A DNA stretch of 64,000 nucleotides from Chitinophagales bacterium (GCA_026129525.1 JAHCHW010000002.1:310001-374000), one strand, 5' to 3'. Positions 15,001 through 21,085 are shown, counted from the first letter of the stretch. Translations and numbers: made by a program. The notes: generated from the sequence alone by a model not told the origin.

Positions 15001-18000
15001 ATATGTTCCACCCTGATTGGTATTGGTAATAGAACGGGTAACCGGTGAGCCGCTTGCGCTGTATGTATTGCTTGGCGGACCTGTCCATTGAATATTGCTG
15101 CCGGTAGCAGTTAAAGTAACATCATTTCCCGTACAAACCGGATTCGGAGAAATGGAAACATTGGTTGGTGCCGGTGGTGTTGCAGTTACACTTACGTTTA
15201 CAGATGCAGTTCCGGTACAACCCGAAGGATTTGTTACTGTAACTGTATAGGTGCCGGTATAAGAAGGTAGAGCATTTGCGCGTGTAGGGTTTTGCGAGGT
15301 ACTTCCAAATGAAGCCGGACCGCTCCAGTTGTATGTTCCTCCGCCCGATGATGTTAGCTGTATTGTTTCGCCTTGACAGTAAGTTGGCTGGCTGGAACCT
15401 GCTGTAGGAGTAAACGTGGTTGAATCGGTAACTACTATAGAATAATTCTTGTTACAACCTTTTGAATCTGTTATGGTAACAGAATAGGTGCCACTGGCAA
15501 TGTTAATACGGTTTTGTGTAGTTGCCCCGCCCGCCCATGAGAATGAATAAGCAGGGGTTCCTCCGGTAACGGTGGTAATAATTGAGCCATTAGCAACCGG
15601 AGAACAAAGTGGCTTGGTAACTGCAAAAGTAGCAACCAAATCAGCCGGCTCGGTTACAGGGATGCTATCTATTTTTTGACAACCGACATTATCAGTAATG
15701 GTAACAACATATACACCGGCACACAATCCGCTAATGCTTGAAGTAGTAGCACCGGTACTCCAATTGTAAGTATAGGGACCTGTTCCCCCACCAGCGGTTC
15801 CGGTAATAGAACCATTGCACTGTCCGAAACATGAAGTAGCATTTAAGTTACTAATAATGTAACGCACCGGGTCAATAACGGGAATGGTCGTAATTACTTT
15901 TGAATATAAGTTTGTACGACCGCAATTGTCGGTTACCCTGCATTGAATAATACATTTTGTGTTCACGGGTGTGTTGGCGGGCAAAGTAAAAGTGGTTGTC
16001 GCGCTCGTTGCGGAACCGAATATAGCTCCACAAGTGCTTGTCCACTGGTAAGTATATGGTGTTGCGCCTCCGGAAACAGAAATGATAAGAGTATCGGTTA
16101 CCCCTGCATAAAAACCGGCAGGCACATTAGCTGTAATATTCAACTTTTTTTGCACCCCGGTCATTAAAAGGAAGTTGAAGTAGGCACGTTGAAAAGCTAC
16201 CTGGCTTGCGGTTGTTCCGTTACCATCAGAGGTATGCCCCGCCTGATACATCACCATACCATTATTGATATCGCCATAACCTGGACCATAAGCCATTTTA
16301 ACTCCCTTTTTAGTAATACCAACACCGGTAGAATCGTTTGTACGAATCGCAGTTCTGGTTGTAGCACGCCAAGCGCTGGTGGTTAAGGGTATATACATTC
16401 GTTCCGAACCGTTGTTTTGCGATGGTGTCATATCGCCCATAAACTGCATAACAGGTTCGCTTCCTAAAGTTTGGTCGTAAGTAAAAGGAGTGTTTCCATC
16501 GCTGGTATGTGTTTCGGTAATTAAAGAGCCGCAGCCGTTGTTATTATAACACTGCAACCCGGAAGTGGAAAGAAAGTTCATGCGGATGGATGTATTCACC
16601 GGACTTGTTTGGAAAATACCTTCTAACGCACTCACCGCATGGCATCCCGACCAAATATATCCTTTAATGGGAGCCATATTGAAGGTACGCAAATAACCAT
16701 GGTTTGCCCAGGTGGGGTCGGCATGGGGTAATGCGTATACATCATCGCAACCTGTAAGGTTAGCCGGTAAACCAACACGGTACGTTGAAGTTGCTACCCC
16801 TGCATTCGTGTAATAAGGTATAACCAATTGCTCATTTTGTTGGTCAATTACAGTATTAGGGAAAGAGGTAATAATCTGATAAACAGGAAGCAACTGATTC
16901 GATACCATCGTATCCAAATCTACTCCTTGCCCTTGCCAAAAAGTTAAGCGTGTACGAACGGCAGGCGTTAGATAATCTTGGTCTATTACAAATGCGCTAC
17001 CACGGTAAGTTCTATTATTATGTACAAAGTCAACCCCAAAAGTAGAAGTGAAGGGATCTATACTTTTTCCGGGAGCAATAATCCATTTAATAGGAACATT
17101 GTAATTCCTTACTAGATCGTACACTAAACCGTAAGGTTTCAATCCATTACCAAAAGTTTGCGGCAGCACACCCATGTTTACAATTATAGAACCCATGGTA
17201 CTAAAACCGGCAGCTACAATTTCTGCCTTATCTGTAATTACTTTACCCGTAGCATCGGTAATGGTTACACAGTAAATGCCCGCACCAACGTTTGTCAAAT
17301 CCTGTGTAGTTGCACCGGTTGACCACAAGTAAGTGAATGGAGCTGTACCTCCTAAAACCGCGAGGTCTAAAGCACCATTGCTTTGGTTAACATCCGGCTC
17401 AGTAACGTTGATGGCACTTGTTAAATCGGTTTGTGTTTGAATTGGAATGGTACCGGTAGCTGAACAACCATTAGCATCAGTAACGGTTACCGAGTAGTTT
17501 CCTATGCACAAACCGGTTAAACCTGTAGTGGACGTTGAACCGGTACTCCAAAGCGCGGTATAGTTTGTAAGAGCAGGGTCGTTACATAAAATCAGCGAAA
17601 TTTCACCGGTACAAATATTGTTGCACGGCAAATCAACTTTGGTTAAACAAATAATAGGCACTTGACCTACAGTAATACTTACCGTAGCTGTAGGCGAAGT
17701 ACAACCGTTAGGCGCTGTAGCAAATACCGTGTAAGTTCCGGAGTTGGCAGGTGTTACATTGCTTAACAACGGGTTTTGCTGATTGCTTGTAAATCCGTTT
17801 GGTCCCGTCCAAGTAAACGTAGCCCCCGGAGTGGTAGAACTTGCAGTAAGTTGAACATTTGTGCCGGTATTTACACATCCCGACACATTAGATCCCGCTG
17901 TTACATCTACACTTGGTGTTACTACAATAGTAACCACAGCCAAGGTATCGCTTGCGCGGTTACAAGCATCGCCATTTATAATTCTTCGGAACATAGTTAC

Positions 18001-20619
18001 ACCATTAATTGTTATTGCTGGCGGGGTGTAATTCTGTGCAGTAGCACCTGCAATATTTACCCAGGTTTGTCCACTATCGTAACTGCGTTGCCATTGATAT
18101 GAAGTTATAACGGGCACTCCACTTGGGTATGCTCCACTCGTACCATTCGTTTGTAATGAGTTGTTGCGAATAATATTGGCAAGTATGTAAGAGGGCACTG
18201 GAGCTGTAATTGGAGCAGGGGAACTACCACAAGTAATTGTTTGGTTAGCTCCACCGGTTATTTGATTGCCCTGTAAATCGGGAGGGTTTGCCATACTTAC
18301 TAACACTGGTTCGCCAATTGAAGTAGCTGAAGATTTTGTAGAAGTAAGTGTCCCCTGCGTGAGCGGAAAATTGTTGGAATAGGTTGTTATAGGTAAGTAA
18401 ATACGGCAATCGGCAAATTTTATACCGCGCTGACCTATAGGGTCAGTTTCGTCTTCCGTACCACCTAAATAAGTAGCGTAAAGCCGCGAAGTTCCGGTTG
18501 AGTTTAACTTGAAGAATATCGCATCCGAATTGGTGTTGTCGTATGTACTAGATTGCAATGGATTGTCGAAGGCAGTAATGTTTTTACTGGTTGTATAACC
18601 CAATACATATACATCGTTGTTTTGGTCCAGGTTCAAACCCATCATGTTTGACTCGTTACCATTGCCGCCATAGTAAGTTCCCCATGTAGTGCTGGCTCCG
18701 GTATATGGAATAGAAGCAACATAAAAATCGGCAGTACCCCCTCCATGTGTTGTTTGAAAAGCACCGCTGGTTATATTGGCAGTAGCCAAATTGCCCAAAG
18801 CCCTCCCTCCAATTATAATTTGAGTTTTGTTTTTGTTGGTTTCCATGCACAGTATGTTACAACTGTTCCCCGAAGTGGAGTTAAAATACCTCGACCAAAC
18901 AGCATTACCATTGGCGGGATTTAAGCGCATCAGCCAACCGTTAGAAGACCCAACCAAAGTTGTTTGGGTAGATGGGTTGCTAAAAGAAATACCGGTAGTG
19001 CCGGCAGTTACCCCTCCTACTACTATATTCCCTAATGTATCAATAGCGCATATATTAAAGTTTTCATTTAATGTGCCCGATGATGAAAACTGCTTATTCC
19101 ATGTAATAGTTGCAAGGTTGTTGGTAATCCGAATAGCATAACCGTTGGTATGCCCTGTTCCGGTTACGTTTGTACCGCTTGGCTGAGTTGCCTGTGGTAT
19201 ATCTCCGCTAGACGATGAACCTTGCTGTGTAACAGTTCCTACACATATCAGGTCAAAATTATTACCAGTAGTAGGATAAACCCGTACATCAAACAAATTC
19301 AAACTCCAACTGGTAGCTGTACCCGAACCTAGTGTACGAACCGCAGCCCCGGTTCCGTCAGGATGAACTTTAGCAATAAAGGTTGTTCCGTTTCCGGTGC
19401 GTTGTGTCCAGCTGCCGGCAGTAAAACCTGTACCGTATGTTTTGGCTAAGTTTCCGCCATTGCTGCCTACTATATATACATAGCCATCTAAGCCTACGGT
19501 AAGAGCGTATGGGTTATCGGTTCCTGAATCACCCATATAGGTTTGCCAAACTCTCGTACCGCTGCCTCCGGGAGTGGCAGGTTCGGTGTATTTTGAAATG
19601 AAAATATCGGAAGTTCCTCCGCTTGCAGTTGTTTGAAATGCCCCTACCGTTACCATGTTGTCGCTGTAACGTCCGGTAGCGTATATGTTTCCGGCAGCAT
19701 CCAAATCAATACCATGAAAGTGGGCATCGGCTGACGAATTCCCACTTACTAATGTAGCCCAGCGCATTACGATGGGGTCAATTACCAAAGTTTGCGTTAC
19801 ATCGTACTTAGGTATATTAAAAGCAATTACATTTCCTTCGCGCTTCTCAAATTTTACCGCAATAGGTGTTTTTCTTCCATTCTTATCTAACAGATAACTT
19901 ACAGGGGCAGGAATGGTTTGCTCGCCAACGGTTGTTTGAAATACCGCTTCGCCTTTCCTATTTATAGAAAGCAACTCAACTCCTTCAATTTGTAAAAGGA
20001 GTTTTGAGTAGTCGGCACCGGGAGCAACAATAATGTCATTTTCAAAATCACCATCGGCTGTAGTATAGTAGCGAACATCTATTCCCTGATATACATTCTT
20101 ATAAACAAGCTCGGAATAGCTGCGAACGTTAGTGGCGTGTTTAGATGCATCGCCAATAAGGAAGTTGTAGTAGTCTTGGCTTTCTCCCTTGCGCTCAATG
20201 GTTGCAGCATTTGCCAGATTTCCGTTCAGGAAATTAAAGCGCCAACCATGTCCCTTCAACACTGGCTCTTTACCTAATTGCTCTAAAGTAATTTCGCCCC
20301 GTTGGTACTGCTCTTCACGGTGCATGTACTCGCCCCGCTCAGCTAAACTCTTAGGATCGAACTGACCAACCAACATCCCTTGTGGTGTGGCTAACATTTG
20401 CGCCCCGGGAACATCGGCACGGTAAAGCACATGCGAGGGCCACTGTCCTTTATTTTCCATAAAGGTAACCGTACCGAGTGCAGCGTTCAATGTATTCTCA
20501 TATTCCTTTGCTGCCTGTGCGGTGCGGCTGCCATGCGCGCTTGCCATACCGGAAAATGCAACAGCAAAAAAACATGCTGCCAACAATCGACCTTTCATAG
20601 TAATTTTTTTTGTAGCCAT
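1..20619 (-). CDS. Giant modular secreted surface protein, 3' end outside window
   Basis: The minus-strand frame is open from the start near 20619 to the window edge (6,873 codons, no stop); I checked the frame at many points and saw no shift. Order from the N-terminus: signal peptide (about residues 1-29); DUF7948-type domain opening with FMENKGQW at 53-60; SBBP-like beta-propeller (about 277-790); an Ig-like domain; SprB-like modules; a non-repetitive insert (about 1133-1491); more SprB/Ig units; four 173-residue double modules; 14 cadherin-like units; three Ig-like units; 23 PKD/SprB-like units; further Ig and cadherin-like units at the edge. Most modules carry one Cys near the start and one in a DANGC-like end, which suggests disulfides. 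Such proteins are normally exported by T9SS and act in adhesion or gliding; the sorting tail would lie left of the window. ATGs at 20670, 20619 and 20598 are all in frame; 20619 gives a normal signal peptide. Specific function unknown. Confidence 0.9.
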   Translation of the reverse strand, partial: MATKKITMKGRLLAACFFAVAFSGMASAHGSRTAQAAKEYENTLNAALGTVTFMENKGQWPSHVLYRADVPGAQMLATPQGMLVGQFDPKSLAERGEYMHREEQYQRGEITLEQLGKEPVLKGHGWRFNFLNGNLANAATIERKGESQDYYNFLIGDASKHATNVRSYSELVYKNVYQGIDVRYYTTADGDFENDIIVAPGADYSKLLLQIEGVELLSINRKGEAVFQTTVGEQTIPAPVSYLLDKNGRKTPIAVKFEKREGNVIAFNIPKYDVTQTLVIDPIVMRWATLVSGNSSADAHFHGIDLDAAGNIYATGRYSDNMVTVGAFQTTASGGTSDIFISKYTEPATPGGSGTRVWQTYMGDSGTDNPYALTVGLDGYVYIVGSNGGNLAKTYGTGFTAGSWTQRTGNGTTFIAKVHPDGTGAAVRTLGSGTATSWSLNLFDVRVYPTTGNNFDLICVGTVTQQGSSSSGDIPQATQPSGTNVTGTGHTNGYAIRITNNLATITWNKQFSSSGTLNENFNICAIDTLGNIVVGGVTAGTTGISFSNPSTQTTLVGSSNGWLMRLNPANGNAVWSRYFNSTSGNSCNILCMETNKNKTQIIIGGRALGNLATANITSGAFQTTHGGGTADFYVASIPYTGASTTWGTYYGGNGNESNMMGLNLDQNNDVYVLGYTTSKNITAFDNPLQSSTYDNTNSDAIFFKLNSTGTSRLYATYLGGTEDETDPIGQRGIKFADCRIYLPITTYSNNFPLTQGTLTSTKSSATSIGEPVLVSMANPPDLQGNQITGGANQTITCGSSPAPITAPVPSYILANIIRNNSLQTNGTSGAYPSGVPVITSYQWQRSYDSGQTWVNIAGATAQNYTPPAITINGVTMFRRIINGDACNRASDTLAVVTIVVTPSVDVTAGSNVSGCVNTGTNVQLTASSTTPGATFTWTGPNGFTSNQQNPLLSNVTPANSGTYTVFATAPNGCTSPTATVSITVGQVPIICLTKVDLPCNNICTGEISLILCNDPALTNYTALWSTGSTSTTGLTGLCIGNYSVTVTDANGCSATGTIPIQTQTDLTSAINVTEPDVNQSNGALDLAVLGGTAPFTYLWSTGATTQDLTNVGAGIYCVTITDATGKVITDKAEIVAAGFSTMGSIIVNMGVLPQTFGNGLKPYGLVYDLVRNYNVPIKWIIAPGKSIDPFTSTFGVDFVHNNRTYRGSAFVIDQDYLTPAVRTRLTFWQGQGVDLDTMVSNQLLPVYQIITSFPNTVIDQQNEQLVIPYYTNAGVATSTYRVGLPANLTGCDDVYALPHADPTWANHGYLRTFNMAPIKGYIWSGCHAVSALEGIFQTSPVNTSIRMNFLSTSGLQCYNNNGCGSLITETHTSDGNTPFTYDQTLGSEPVMQFMGDMTPSQNNGSERMYIPLTTSAWRATTRTAIRTNDSTGVGITKKGVKMAYGPGYGDINNGMVMYQAGHTSDGNGTTASQVAFQRAYFNFLLMTGVQKKLNITANVPAGFYAGVTDTLIISVSGGATPYTYQWTSTCGAIFGSATSATTTFTLPANTPVNTKCIIQCRVTDNCGRTNLYSKVITTIPVIDPVRYIISNLNATSCFGQCNGSITGTAGGGTGPYTYNWSTGATTSSISGLCAGVYVVTITDNVGCQKIDSIPVTEPADLVATFAVTKPLCSPVANGSIITTVTGGTPAYSFSWAGGATTQNRINIASGTYSVTITDSKGCNKNYSIVVTDSTTFTPTAGSSQPTYCQGETIQLTSSGGGTYNWSGPASFGSTSQNPTRANALPSYTGTYTVTVTNPSGCTGTASVNVSVTATPPAPTNVSISPNPVCTGNDVTLTATGSNIQWTGPPSNTYSASGSPVTRSITNTNQGGTYSVTQTVNGCVSTPATVNLVVNPTPVIGSTSSSNPTTCGGTNGSITLNGLNPSTTYAVTYNKDGNPVGPVNILSSVGGSVVITGLTAGSYTNIIVTLTGCPSAPVVGPIVLIDPSTPLAPSNVNASPNPICSGNTLTLTATGSNLQWSYPDGGGATGSPVTRTNVTVAMTGTYSVTQTVAGCTSPPATVNVVVNQTPSITSTSSSNPTTCFGTNGSITLGGLVAGSTYSVTYDKGGVGQGPFNIVANGSGQVIIAGLTAGSYTNFIVTINGCPSAPVAGPINLVDPSNPPAPTNVIANPNPICINNTLTLSATGSNLSWTGPSSYSATGSPVTRLITTTLHGGTYQVTQTVANCVSPPASVVVVVKPTPAITSTNSSNPTTCGGSDGSITLIGLSADSTYSVTYDKNGFGQGPFNIVANASGHVIIAGLTAGVYSNFVVTLSGCPSNPVIGNITLTDPSNPPAPSNVTASPNPICTGNTVTFSATGSNLQWIGPMSYSATGSPVTRSITDVNQGGTYSVTQTVANCVSPPATVNLVVNPTPVITSTSSINPTTCGGTEGTITLNGLDASTSYTVTYTKGITPVGPVLISTNGSGQLIITGLTAGTYSNIVVSLTGCPSAAAGPITLTDPANPAPPVATNSGPACYGDTLKLFATNVINGTYTWSGPGGYSSNQQNPIRVNATPAMSGVYSVVVTVANCNSTPATTTVTVTSCPPVAVNDNYSTNEDQPLPISDPGVLTNDYDPANPQQPLTVNTTPISNPSNGSVSLNANGSFTYTPALNFNGIDSFQYSICDTEVPAACDTATVYITVIPVNDPPFVPDTTITTPEDTPITVCIPIMDPESTTQSHLIQAIYCGPNNGVLSNAIVNNGSLPHTACITYTPNDDFNGVDSVCLVICDNGVPQLCDTSKITIIVTPVNDPPVAMDDYYVSCLDTAIKKNVMSNDSDVDGPALGVASVVWGPFTGSVSLIANGDLTYTPVPFFNSLDSFSYVICDNGIPNLCDTAVVVLDYTCTNTPPVAVNDNYTIPEDQTLNNNVSTNDYDPNGDSLIYNTTPLVDVSHGSLTLNNDGTFTYVPNPNYFGPDSFVYSVCDNGVPPLCDTATAYITVTPVNDKPFVPDTTVTTPEDTAITVCVPITDIDVADNHVAILGCQPANGAVSSLAVNNTGTPHIVCVTYTPNTNFNGTDSFCVIVCDNGIPTLCDTSVITVIVTPVNDPPVAVNDFYTTNEDTPLSIGVGTGVRANDNDNADGNPVSSLTIDTIPLSGPSHGTLTLTATGSFIYIPDTNFFGIDSFQYIVCDNGTPLPSLCDTGTAYITILSVNDPPFVPDTTVTTPEDTPITVCIPIIDPETTSQIHLAFVCDNPDNGTISTPNVNLASNPHIVCVTYTPNTNFNGTDSFCIIVCDNGNPILCDTSIVTIIVTPVNDPPVANNDFYSTNEDTPLNIGAPGVQSNDYDPDGTTLTSTIVTGTSNGSVVLNPNGSFTYTPNANFNGTDTFVYAICDAGIPLPSLCDTAIVVITVNPVNDPPFVPDTTVTTPEDTPITVCIPITDGDVGQQYIATICGTPANGLITFGPIVNNGAVPPTVCVTYTPNSNFNGIDSLCITVCDNGIPFLCDNSIIKIIVTPVNDPPVAVDDNYTTPEDEPLNVPGPGVLGNDNDPDGTTLTATIVSTTTNGSLTLNPNGSFTYIPNPNFNGTDTFVYSACDAGIPLPSLCDTAVVIITVTPVNDPPEIPDTTVTTCEDCPIDVCIPFTDNDSLDLHFFTSLCPGVNGSVTGTTINQALNTLCFTYTPYLNVTGSDTVCFIVCDNGNPTLCDTTTITILITPVNDPPYADTIYVVTYENQPVGVNVASATGDPEGNPLSYSYYGVIPGGGTYGITGNGAIVVYPNPGFTGTFTIPYSVCDLSPYPINVLCDSAAIIVTVLPAGDTLINHAPVASNDYVTTYLNTPVVVNQLANDYDPDGDALQVTVTCPPAHGNYTVNPNGTVNYFPNNGFFGYDTICYTICDPTAANNPKPLCDNAIIVIYVSKDSTAKENDPPVAVDDFAFICADANATLNVLHNDYDPNGNAITSVQIIDNVDHGILVSAGFGFYVYIPNGTTALNDTFQYQICDNGTPSLCDTGMAVIFINATPTITPSSPSLSVCSGDSVHLTFTSNVPGTVITWTATNGTSGTGDIHTVLTNNTTFNQTVVYTVSGYTGAGCGSAALTIPVTIRPRPAISYVANGNIFCSGEQVVINASSSIAGTTYTWSGTNGSNGTGSLVTDNPVNNGTTNITVTYSIVPTHNGCEGDTLKVDVVVKPRPVLSVDPATQTVCSGTPITIDISSNISGTSINWFGSNSNSGNSFTINDSPFNFGNSNITITYTVNGTYNGCPATTVFATVVVRPRVVADAGLDKSVVACSGSCATLGSSPTGAGGSGTLTYTWSPSTGLNDSTLANPTACGLFTSTTYTVVVTDGSGCSATDQVTVNSTPNPLSAEAGSGGALCLGSGDSVMLGGYPTAVGGVAPYTYTWSPLTGLNLTNTANPDAFPTTTTQYFVTVTDQIGCQSVDSTVVTVYPTLFADAGVDTTVCAGQPVRLGGSPTAVAGSGNGFSYTWAPTVGVSNINSPNPIATAFTTTSYTVTVTDGNGCSAIDNILVTINPLPTALAGADKSVSVCPGDSIFIGDVPAATGGTPGYTYTWNPSVGLSDSSIANPWVRGLTSTKVYTLQVTDANGCTATDNVIVTVTPSTLAANAGGNKQVCAGACVQLGGFPTEVGGFPPHTFHWSNGSTLSDSLLNIPVACPTVTTTYTVTVTDDKGCTATSSAVVTVNPVPVVDAGADTAICAGTSVQIGGSPTASSGSAPYAYSWSPTVGLSLPNIPNPVASPIVITTYQLTVTDNKGCSATDIVTVNVRSNPVVNAGADKSLVACVADTTFIGGIPAVVSGGTAPYTYQWSPATGLSSTTVQNPLVTGITATTSYQLLVTDTFGCQGADFVIVNLLPSTLQAEAGNAGVVCAAANTPVQLGGNPTAAGGTAPYSYAWSNGALLSDSTAPNPIATVSSTTTFYVTVTDSKGCVAIDSVTVTQNVSPIADAGADTTLCSGFGVVLGGSPTATSGTGPYQYSWTPTLGLNANNVANPLAVPLVTTVYTVLVTDANGCQITDNVVVTINPNPTADAGPDKTIVACPFDTIQIGGSPTASGGAGNYTYAWSPNTGVSDTSVSNPFVTGISASQLYAVTVTDANGCSAVDAVVVAVVSSSLTAEAGNGGTICAGAGSQVQLGGFPTAVGGTPSYTYSWSNGLSPTANPEVAPTVTTTYYLTVTDSKGCEAYDSVTVFVNEAPVACAGNDTAVCYGVKIRLGCVPAATGGTAPYTYLWSNGSTASNPLVGVNVTTIFTLTVTDANGCTGTSSVVVEVNPLPVADAGPDKTLTACSQDSVQLGGSPTASGGTAPYVYSWSPSTGLTDDSIANPYVKNLGSTTTFVLVVTDQNNCSAADQVLVNVTNPTLFAEAGNNVAFCAGSAVNVTLGGMPTAVGGALPYSYSWSPATGLSSTTVANPIATPSQTTTYTVVVTDANGCVAQDTVKITINPRPDVSAGANDTICAGACVTLGGSPTASGGTGATYTYNWGPAFFFNTATNIANPVVCPTGNITYAVTVTDSIGCTSTASVFVKVNQNPVANAGNDQSTVFCANACVTLGGSPTATSGTAPYFYAWSPSTSLNNTGLPNPTACNVSGTTTYTLTVTDANGCTATDQVLVNSSASNLTADAGVDKSICAGGVTCITIGGNPTVSGGTGPFSITWSPVAGICNSNTITNPDVNPTDTTTYVVLVQDANGCIAVDSMVVFANPAVTASVGEDTAICDGGAALLGGNPTGSGGTPPYSYSWSPSNGLSSVNSPNPTASPATITPYCVTVTDAVGCTATTCQRVSVNPSVTANAGPDHTMTACVGSFAQLGGSPTGVGGTGNFSYAWSPVTVDNIQVLSAGTVPNPFVTNLSTTTTFTITVTDNVTGCSATDQVTVFVNQTTLTVDAGADKVYCANSSTGVTIGGNPTAIGGSAPYIYQWAPIAGLNNPTIANPVAMPLNTTTYYVTVTDNLGCNKVDSVTVVVGPQIAVNAGNDTAICYNTNVVLGGNPAAVGGTGSFTYAWTPSQFLNSTTIAHPTAQNVLFNTTYTLTVTDSLGCSASGIVVINTRPLPVANAGPDVSIFACSGDSAILGGSPTASGTVGPYTYSWFPPLNVSLSSITAPNPVVSNLGFTTQFIVTVTDVFGCQANDNVTVTVLPNTVIAEAGINIGTLCSNTGGCVMLGGIPAATGGTPGYTFQWIGGIVNDQTAANPQACPQTTTTYTLIVTDSKGCQATDSVQVIVNDPTEASIAGLNSHYCVNTQSVTMTGIPAGGVFTGPGVTGNVFQPSQVGIGTWCVKYTYTNPTTGCVDDTTICVTVDSLPVVSVSGFSSTYCRYDAPVTIIGNPAGGTFTGPGMSGSQFNPATANVGANVITYTYSDGNGCFASTQFTITVQAAPTLSIAANDDSACANQTVVISPTYSLNVTNIQWAQLGGGVFASGLNPVSIVPTGVDYCVVATAVAGNTGCIARDTICVHVNQNPFITDPQVANTCEEEPVTINTSQTVSDPEGDANVYAIVSTLHGTSTVNSAGVITYTPNLNFNGVDTITYTACNAQCLNQCATGIVVVNVCAVNDTPVVANVSGAICRDSTITFCPQAIDVDGDPVTIAAFACGTLNGTINNTGNNCFTFTPNVGWTGTQQFCFTACDTAGACDTATATVTVNPCNFPPVANNDAQCTDYLAAATINVTANDTDPDGNPLTVTAILCNPVRGTAVISGNNIVYTPGAGANATNGDTLCYVVCDNGQPALCDTAFVYICINNSVVGVNDTILTGQFHPVNIPVKDNDFDPEGDPFTVISVITTNTVGSATLNINGTVNYVPNIDTCGFIDSFQYVVQDIHGALDTATVYVIIDCCPRPEANQDNVLVVPGNVITINPTVNDQANGLPITVEIVSGPYHGTAVLDTG
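1985..7865 (-). repeat. 23 tandem PKD/SprB-like modules in a period-3 order
   Basis: Coding repeats of about 85 residues (about 256 bases). Each has an AG-D-x-C opening, LGGSPTASGGT, Y-x-W-SP, TTTYTVTVTDANGC. Three module types alternate: X (AGPDKT..AC), Y (AEAGN...C) and Z (AGADT.IC), giving a super-repeat of about 740-790 bases. X starts near 7862, 7092, 6328, 5560, 4820, 4050, 3290 and 2500. The series ends on a Y unit. Boundaries are approximate. Confidence 0.85.
7868..8625 (-). repeat. Three tandem Ig/PKD-like modules
   Basis: Three units of about 82-85 residues within the giant protein. Each opens with RPRPxxS or an equivalent, then VCSGxxV, T-x-TW-x-G-x-N-x-SG, and a C-terminal NITVTY strand with a G-C pair. 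They sit between the cadherin-like and the PKD/SprB-like blocks and resemble the PKD-like domains common in Bacteroidota surface proteins. Confidence 0.7.
8625..12875 (-). repeat. 14 tandem cadherin/VCBS-like modules, two alternating types
   Basis: Units of about 103 residues (about 305 bases) ending in VTPVNDPP. Type A reads PPVAVNDNYTTPEDTPL with ND-DPDG and SFTYTPNPNFNGTD; type B reads PPFVPDTTVTTPEDTPI with CVTYTPNTNFNGTD and VCDNGIPTLCDTS. A and B mostly alternate between 12.9 and 9.8 kb. Asp- and Asn-rich DPDG and NDPP motifs are those used for calcium binding in cadherin-like repeats. Confidence 0.8.
13095..15175 (-). repeat. Four tandem double modules of about 173 residues
   Basis: Each copy (514-528 bases) joins an Ig-like half (SPNPICSGNTLTLTATGSN, then SVTQTVAGC) to a second half (TSSSNPTTCGGTNGSITL, then GLTAGSYTN and LTGCPSAP). 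Equivalent points lie near 14940, 14412, 13898 and 13383. The copies are highly alike at protein level, which suggests recent tandem duplication. Confidence 0.8.
16145..17220 (-). other. Non-repetitive domain embedded in the giant protein
   Basis: About 360 residues (roughly 1133-1491) with no repeat character, lying between SprB-like units (WSTGATTQ modules on both sides). Visible motifs are IKWIIAPGK, YRGSAFVID, YIWSGCHAVSALEG with Cys1326-His1327, VMQFMGDM and VMYQAGHTSDGNG. The Gly-Cys-His element and the later Gly-His recall the nucleophile elbow and histidine of glutamine-amidotransferase-like folds, but that is only a guess. I do not recognise the family with certainty. Confidence 0.5.
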
Positions 20620-20681
20620 AACTATGTTGTTAGTGGAGGGAACTTTATTGAATGTTAGGTTTGAAATCATTTCGTCCGTTT

Positions 20682-20720
20682 TTTAAAAAGAAAATGGAGC
20701 AGGGAAAACCCTCCTCCATT
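20682..20720 (-). terminator. Hairpin with T-tract upstream of the giant gene
   Basis: On the minus strand AATGGAG-AGGG pairs with CCCT-CTCCATT (11 pairs, one mismatch, loop TTTT) and is followed by TTTTCTTTTT. This has the form of an intrinsic terminator. It may end transcription from the NUDIX operon, whose last stop is about 365 bases upstream, or act as a leader attenuator if the giant gene is transcribed from the box at 20909. Confidence 0.55.
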
Positions 20721-20901
20721 AATAGTTTATAGTTTGAGCCGTTGAGGTTTATTATTTACAAAAAGGGAATTTCCATTCGTTGTGTTTATACAATAAATTA
20801 CAGTTGAAATTTTAAAATACGCTAGGTAAGTATGTGTCATTTAATAAGCTTAGTCAGGATAACTTATTCAGCAGCACGAAAAATCCTTCATTCTCAGGGC
20901 G

Positions 20902-20909
20902 CAAATATA
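20902..20909 (-). promoter_or_regulatory. Candidate -7 box (TATATTTG) for the giant gene
   Basis: The minus strand reads TATATTTG, a match to the Bacteroidota TAnnTTTG -7 consensus. A TTTG lies upstream but only 15 bases away, shorter than the usual -33/-7 spacing. It would give a leader of about 280 bases that includes the hairpin at 20720-20682. Confidence 0.35.
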
Positions 20910-21085
20910 TTCTTTTGCCGCAAACATGTGAGGTTTGGGGTTAATTTTATTTTAAGAATATCCACCAAAAACCGGCACTGTATAGTGGCTTGCTCTTTAA
21001 TTTTCAACGCTTTATAATTTCCCCTCTGAAAAGAAAGGCTATCTAACCCCAACTATTTTATTGCGGCAGCGATTTCTAACTAAAA

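Larger units (their letters stand above)
20620..21085. other. Intergenic region upstream of the giant gene
   Basis: No gene is seen in these 466 bases. On the minus strand they hold a TATATTTG box (20909-20902) and a hairpin followed by a T-rich tract (20720-20682), described separately. The rest is AT-rich with no clear structure. Confidence 0.6.

Noticed and set aside
199..20400. Many plus-strand open frames opposite the giant gene
   Set aside because: They are reverse-strand shadows of the repeats: they share repeat-driven strings, have no sensible domains, and the minus-strand frame is continuous.
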